Assembly (NCBI RefSeq): GCF_025567305.1
Contig: NZ_JAOQJP010000007.1
Coordinates: forward strand, 62,001-126,000
Length of the DNA stretch: 64,000 bases
Direction of reading: 5' to 3'
From: Lentihominibacter butyricus
Lineage (GTDB): Bacteria; Bacillota; Clostridia; Peptostreptococcales; Anaerovoracaceae
Shown: piece after piece, positions 60,414 to 64,000 of the stretch
Position numbering within the stretch: the first letter of the stretch is position 1
How the letters are laid out: every line of letters begins with the position of its first letter
Program-made: the position numbers and the translations under genes
The notes under the pieces: model-generated
What the model was told of the DNA's origin: nothing
The model's input: the letters and a program-made list of their open reading frames with translations, nothing else
Databases searched by the model: none

Positions 60414-60993
60414 ATCTGATCTCGAGACTGTTGCGGTAAAGCCGTCCCAGTATCCGGCGCCGGATCTCAGGGAGATCGCGTTCGCGGGACGGTCCAACGT
60501 GGGAAAATCTTCTCTCCTCAACCTGCTGACAGGCAGGAGGAAGCTGGCCAGAGTGAGCGGCAGTCCCGGGAAGACCAGAACGATAAACTTTTATATAATA
60601 AACGATGCGTTTCGCATAGTCGACCTCCCGGGATACGGATATGCCAAAGTGGCTAAGTCTGTGTCGGCAGGCTGGGGCGAGATGATGGAGCGGTATCTGC
60701 AGAACAGAGAGAATCTCGTAAAGGTGGTGCAGCTCGTGGACATCAGGCATGCTCCGTCAAAGCAGGATGTCGAGATGTATGAGTATCTCAGACATTACGG
60801 TCTTGACGGGCTGGTGGTGGCGACGAAGGCTGACAAGATTTCGAGAAACCAGATGGCAAAACAGATGAAGCTGATAAAGCAGACGCTGGGCCTGTCGTCG
60901 GAAGATGTGGTGATACCGGTATCCGCACTGAAAAAGACAGGGTATCAGGAGCTTCTTGATGAAATGGAAAAAATACTGGAGGCGCAGGAGTAA
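60400..60993 (+). CDS. engB: Ribosome biogenesis GTPase EngB/YsxC
   Basis: The 197-residue GTPase aids 50S subunit assembly. G1 GRSNVGKSS (about 30-38), G3 DLPGYGYA, G4 TKAD and G5 VSALKK are intact. Start lies inside the end of lon and its stop overlaps the next start (TAATG), so lon, engB, the DUF1232 gene and hpt form a tightly coupled string. Confidence 0.97.
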   Translation: MKINKSDLETVAVKPSQYPAPDLREIAFAGRSNVGKSSLLNLLTGRRKLARVSGSPGKTRTINFYIINDAFRIVDLPGYGYAKVAKSVSAGWGEMMERYLQNRENLVKVVQLVDIRHAPSKQDVEMYEYLRHYGLDGLVVATKADKISRNQMAKQMKLIKQTLGLSSEDVVIPVSALKKTGYQELLDEMEKILEAQE

Positions 60994-61337
60994 TGCAGTT
61001 TTTTGGACTCAGAGTTCTTATAAAGAGGATAAAGGCCATCAGATTCATGATGGCTGACAGATCTGTGCCCAAAAGAAAAAAGGCTCTTGTCATAGCCGGT
61101 ATAATATACCTTTTCCTGCCGATAGATCTCATTCCGCCGATACTTTTTCCGATCGCGTGGATGGACGATCTGGCGCTGTGGCTGTTCATACTGTGGTATC
61201 TCAGAGACGAGCTGGACAAGTACTGGAACGGCGGGAAAACATATGACTATTCAAAAAAGTACCGAGACAAAACATTTGTAGATGATGTGGAATACGAAGT
61301 AAAGGAAAAAGAAGGAGAGGATTCTAATGGCAAATGA
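60993..61337 (+). CDS. DUF1232 (YkvA-type) small membrane protein
   Basis: The 114-residue protein has the DUF1232 core KALVIAGIIYLFLPIDLIPPILFPIAWMDDLALWLFI (about 35-70), two membrane-associated hydrophobic stretches with the conserved PxDLIP turn, then a charged tail. Function unknown. It overlaps engB by one base and hpt by 11. Confidence 0.85.
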   Translation: MQFFGLRVLIKRIKAIRFMMADRSVPKRKKALVIAGIIYLFLPIDLIPPILFPIAWMDDLALWLFILWYLRDELDKYWNGGKTYDYSKKYRDKTFVDDVEYEVKEKEGEDSNGK

Positions 61338-61854
61338 TACGATAGGAACTGTAATGATAACGCAGGAGCAGATCAGTGAGAGAGCTGCGCAGATCGGCAG
61401 AGAGATCGAAAAGGATTTCGATGGCGAACCGGTCGTGCTCGTAGGGATACTGAGAGGCGCGGTGATGTGGATGGTAGACATCATGAAAAACGTCAACCTC
61501 GATATGGTGATAGATTTCATGGCTGTCAGCAGCTACGGATCATCGACGAAATCATCAGGCGTTGTCAGGATCAACAAGGACCTGGATACGGACGTTGCCG
61601 GAAAGAATGTGATAATCGTTGAAGATATCGTGGATTCGGGAACTACGCTCAGCTACCTGAGAGGATATTTCGAGAACAGAGAGGCAAAGGCTGTAAAGAT
61701 CTGCACGCTGCTCGACAAACCTTCGGGAAGAAAAGTCGATATAGACGTCGACTACATAGGATTTACTGTGGACGACAGGTTTATCGTCGGCTACGGACTC
61801 GACTACGATCAGAGATACAGGAATCTCCCGTACATAACATATCTTGAAGAATAG
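61327..61854 (+). CDS. hpt: Hypoxanthine phosphoribosyltransferase
   Basis: The 175-residue enzyme salvages hypoxanthine and guanine to IMP and GMP with PRPP. The PRPP loop VIIVEDIVDSGTTLSYL (about 97-113) and the purine-specificity end VDYIGFTVDDRFIVGYGLDYDQRYRNLPYI are typical. GGAGAGG ribosome site inside the DUF1232 gene end. Confidence 0.96.
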   Translation: MANDTIGTVMITQEQISERAAQIGREIEKDFDGEPVVLVGILRGAVMWMVDIMKNVNLDMVIDFMAVSSYGSSTKSSGVVRINKDLDTDVAGKNVIIVEDIVDSGTTLSYLRGYFENREAKAVKICTLLDKPSGRKVDIDVDYIGFTVDDRFIVGYGLDYDQRYRNLPYITYLEE

Positions 61855-61915
61855 AAGAAGAACAGTAAATGCTGAAGAGATCGAAGAATAAGTAAAGCAA
61901 ATGAAATGATCACAG

Positions 61916-61961
61916 CGCCGCCGCGTCAGAGAATAACGTATCCTGATGCGGCGGCGTTTTT
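61916..61961 (+). terminator. Terminator of the lon-hpt unit
   Basis: CGCCGCCGCGTCAG (61916-61929) pairs with CTGATGCGGCGGCG (61943-61956, one mismatch), followed by TTTTTG. It sits 25 bases before the spoVT stop of the convergent gene. Confidence 0.92.
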
Positions 61962-61985
61962 GTATGGATTCAGGTTTGTACGGAT

Positions 61986-62477
61986 TCAGCTTTCCATCTG
62001 CTTCGCCAGAAGACCGGCTCCGAGTTCGGCAGTCTTGATCTCGAGTTCGCTGAGGACCCTGCCTTCAGGCGGCAGCACTGTCACAGATCCGATAGGGTCG
62101 CCGTTTGCAAGTATCGGGATCACGATTTTCTCAGGCCTTTCATATTTGCTTTTTTTCTGTATTATATCATCGAGATCTTCGTCGATAGCTCTGTTGACAT
62201 AATCCTTCTGCTTCAGTCCCGAGACAGCAACGAACCGGTCTGTGTCGGATACGAGAACAGGAAGACCGAGTACAGCTGCGGCTGATTCCGCAAAGCCTTC
62301 GGCTATATGGCCGAGCTCGCTCACAGGTGAGTATTTTTTAAGTATCACTTCTCCTGCAGTGCCGGTATAGATCTCAAGAGGATCGCCTTCACGTATTCTG
62401 AGGATCTTTCTTATTTCTTTCGGGACCACGACACGCCCCAGGTCATCTATTCGTCTTACTATTCCAGTAGCTTTCAT
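61986..62477 (-). CDS. spoVT: Stage V sporulation protein T (AbrB-type regulator)
   Basis: The 163-residue regulator has an N-terminal swapped-hairpin AbrB DNA-binding domain (MKATGIVRRIDDLGRVVVPKEIRKILRIREGDPLEIY) and a C-terminal GAF-like domain (about 55-163), the SpoVT layout. SpoVT adjusts sigma-G-dependent forespore genes. The GAF domain separates it from shorter AbrB relatives. TGGAGG ribosome site 7 bases before the ATG. Confidence 0.93.
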   Translation of the reverse strand: MKATGIVRRIDDLGRVVVPKEIRKILRIREGDPLEIYTGTAGEVILKKYSPVSELGHIAEGFAESAAAVLGLPVLVSDTDRFVAVSGLKQKDYVNRAIDEDLDDIIQKKSKYERPEKIVIPILANGDPIGSVTVLPPEGRVLSELEIKTAELGAGLLAKQMES

Positions 62478-62648
62478 TTGATTTCCTCCAGTAGGTTTTG
62501 TATACGCATATTATCTGTAAAAGATGGTTAAATATACATATGAAAGTCTTTGACTTTTGGCATTGCATGCAGTAACATTTTAATAGTATGTTCTTTCGAA
62601 GAAACATATTTATCACTAAAATAACAGCAGGAGAGACAGATAGATCAT

Positions 62649-64000
62649 ATGAGTAAAGCAGATAACAGCAGATTAAGTGGATTGTGGAAGATAATATTCG
62701 GGCGTACTACGATACTGATAGTACTGCTTTTACTGCAGGTTCTGGTTCTGTGCGGCGGATTCGTGATACTGGGAAGACGTATCCTCATCATGAATTATGC
62801 GGTAGGATTCCTTGAGGTTTTCATACTTATGTACATTGTAAACAACCGGCAGAGCAGCAGCTTCAAGCTTATGTGGATCATATTCATGCTTGTGGCACCG
62901 ATCGTCGGGGTGGCGTTTTACCTTTTTACCAGGCTGCAGCCCGGAACGAGATTCATCGCCAGACGAGTCATGGAACAGATAGACGAACAGGAACCGTTCC
63001 TGCAGGTAGATGGGAATGTGACCGAGGAACTGTACGAGTCGTCGAAGATGGAGGCCGGACTTTTCCGCTATATAAAGGAAAAAGGGCATTATCCCGTATA
63101 CGGTGATGCCGCAGTGAAATATTTCCCGCTCGGTGAAGACAAGTTCAAAGAGCTCGTGTATCAGCTCGAACAGGCAAAGGATTTTATCTTCATGGAGTAT
63201 TTCATCGTCGCCTATGGTCATATGTGGGATACAGTGCTCAATATACTCAAAAGAAAAGTTCAGGCAGGCGTAGAAGTGAGATTCATGTACGACGGTACGT
63301 GTACTTTAGCGCTTCTTCCGAAAAACTATGACAAATACCTTGAGCGATACGGGATAAAATGCAGGATATTCTCACCGATGATGCCGTTTCTGTCGACACA
63401 CCAGAACAACAGGGATCACAGGAAAATCGTCGTGATAGACGGGCATACCGCTTTCACAGGAGGAATAAATCTTGCCGATGAGTATATAAATGAAAAGGAA
63501 AGATTCGGACACTGGAAGGACACTGCCATAATGGTAAAGGGAAGAGCTGTGAACAGCTTTACACTGATGTTTCTGCAGATGTGGAATATCAGGGCAGAAG
63601 TTCCGGAAAACTACAACAGATATATGTTCAGAGGATACGGATCAGCGGCGCCGGACCGGTCTGTAAAGACCGGCGGATATATAGCGCCGTACGGCGACAG
63701 CCCGCTCGATCATGAAGAGGTCGGCGAGAAAGTATATATGGATATACTGAACACTGCAAACGACTATGTGCACATAATGACGCCATACCTGATACTCGAT
63801 GAAGAGATGATCGACACGATCATATTCGCAGCGCAGAGAGGCGTAGATGTGAAGCTGATACTGCCGCATATACCTGACAAGAAGTACGCGTACTGGCTCG
63901 CGAGGACGCACTACAAGGAGCTCATTGCCGAGGGCGTCGAGATATACGAGTACACGCCGGGGTTCGTACACGCCAAGGTGTTCACCAGCGATGATGAAAA
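62649..64000 (+). CDS. Cardiolipin synthase (PLD family), 3' end beyond the window
   Basis: At least 450 codons are open and run off the right edge. Two or three N-terminal membrane segments (TTILIVLLLLQVLVL, YAVGFLEVFILMYI, WIIFMLVAPIVGVAFYLF) precede two phospholipase D motifs: HRKIVVID (about residue 258) and HAKVFTSD at the window end. It condenses two phosphatidylglycerols into cardiolipin at the membrane. The ATG at 62649 fits the N-terminal pattern of clostridial Cls, although the nearest GGAG is about 15 bases away. Divergent from spoVT. Confidence 0.93.
   Translation, partial: MSKADNSRLSGLWKIIFGRTTILIVLLLLQVLVLCGGFVILGRRILIMNYAVGFLEVFILMYIVNNRQSSSFKLMWIIFMLVAPIVGVAFYLFTRLQPGTRFIARRVMEQIDEQEPFLQVDGNVTEELYESSKMEAGLFRYIKEKGHYPVYGDAAVKYFPLGEDKFKELVYQLEQAKDFIFMEYFIVAYGHMWDTVLNILKRKVQAGVEVRFMYDGTCTLALLPKNYDKYLERYGIKCRIFSPMMPFLSTHQNNRDHRKIVVIDGHTAFTGGINLADEYINEKERFGHWKDTAIMVKGRAVNSFTLMFLQMWNIRAEVPENYNRYMFRGYGSAAPDRSVKTGGYIAPYGDSPLDHEEVGEKVYMDILNTANDYVHIMTPYLILDEEMIDTIIFAAQRGVDVKLILPHIPDKKYAYWLARTHYKELIAEGVEIYEYTPGFVHAKVFTSDDE

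Noticed and set aside
1..64000. CRISPR arrays, tRNA/rRNA genes, insertion sequences, prophage, toxin-antitoxin pairs
   Set aside because: Read for these across all intergenic stretches; no regularly spaced repeats with unique spacers, no cloverleaf with a GGTTCGA-type loop, no transposase or phage genes were found.

Overview
The window reads as chromosome of an anaerobic, Gram-positive, endospore-forming bacterium of the Clostridia. Evidence seen directly: spoIIID next to an MreB/Mbl gene, a spoVT homologue, the Clostridia-type chaperone operon hrcA-grpE-dnaK-dnaJ under a perfect CIRCE operator, the run tig-clpP-clpX-lon-engB, rpsU-yqeY, AddA-type recombination, and strong GGAGG ribosome binding sites. 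An arginine deiminase operon, many small-molecule transporters and surface or cell-wall proteins fit a gut or mucosal fermenter. An assignment near Anaerovoracaceae / Clostridiales Family XIII is only a guess. I see no rRNA, tRNA, CRISPR array, prophage or insertion sequence.

Layout. 1-2.6 kb: tail of an unknown Cys-rich reading frame, then an amino-acid permease behind a sigma-54-type promoter with upstream palindromes, then a small acidic protein. 2.8-8 kb: gpmI facing away from a solitary addA. 8-12.8 kb: the heat-shock operon. 12.9-21.3 kb: two MATE efflux pumps around a MerR regulator, a MurE-like ligase, the translation modifiers prmA and rsmE, a tandem 51-nt RNA-like repeat, and a 2-hydroxyacid dehydrogenase. 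21.4-26.3 kb: a secreted peptidase-deacetylase fusion, mtaB and an amidohydrolase. 26.3-33 kb is the accessory-looking part: a regulatory-rich gap, an HTH/zinc-ribbon regulator, a C39-like lipoprotein, and a four-gene operon of TasA/camelysin-type and isopeptide-domain surface proteins. 33-39 kb: a HIT protein, the NAD operon nadABC, a CNNM/CorC protein, and rpsU-yqeY. 39-46 kb: a CHAP-SH3 wall hydrolase, ygiQ coupled to an orphan DNA methyltransferase, and pyrG behind an elaborate leader. 46-53 kb: a Pr6Pr membrane protein, spoIIID, mbl, an RNA methyltransferase, and arcB-arcA-arcC. 53-64 kb: a CYTH protein, an mnmM-like gene, trigger factor, Clp and Lon proteostasis genes, engB, a DUF1232 protein, hpt, spoVT, and a cardiolipin synthase cut by the window end.

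How the genes work together. Two proteostasis blocks (HrcA/DnaK/DnaJ/GrpE and Tig/ClpPX/Lon) sit about 42 kb apart, and only the first has CIRCE. The arc genes would turn arginine into ornithine, ammonia, CO2 and ATP. nadABC makes NAD from aspartate. pyrG links UTP to CTP, and its leader looks able to sense nucleotide supply through coupled translation. The best candidates for undescribed biology are the pyrG leader, the 51-nt tandem RNA-like element before the hydroxyacid dehydrogenase, and the surface-protein operon, which has SipW-type signal sequences but no signal peptidase or sortase beside it. Positions are read by eye and no similarity search was possible; family names rest on recognised motifs.
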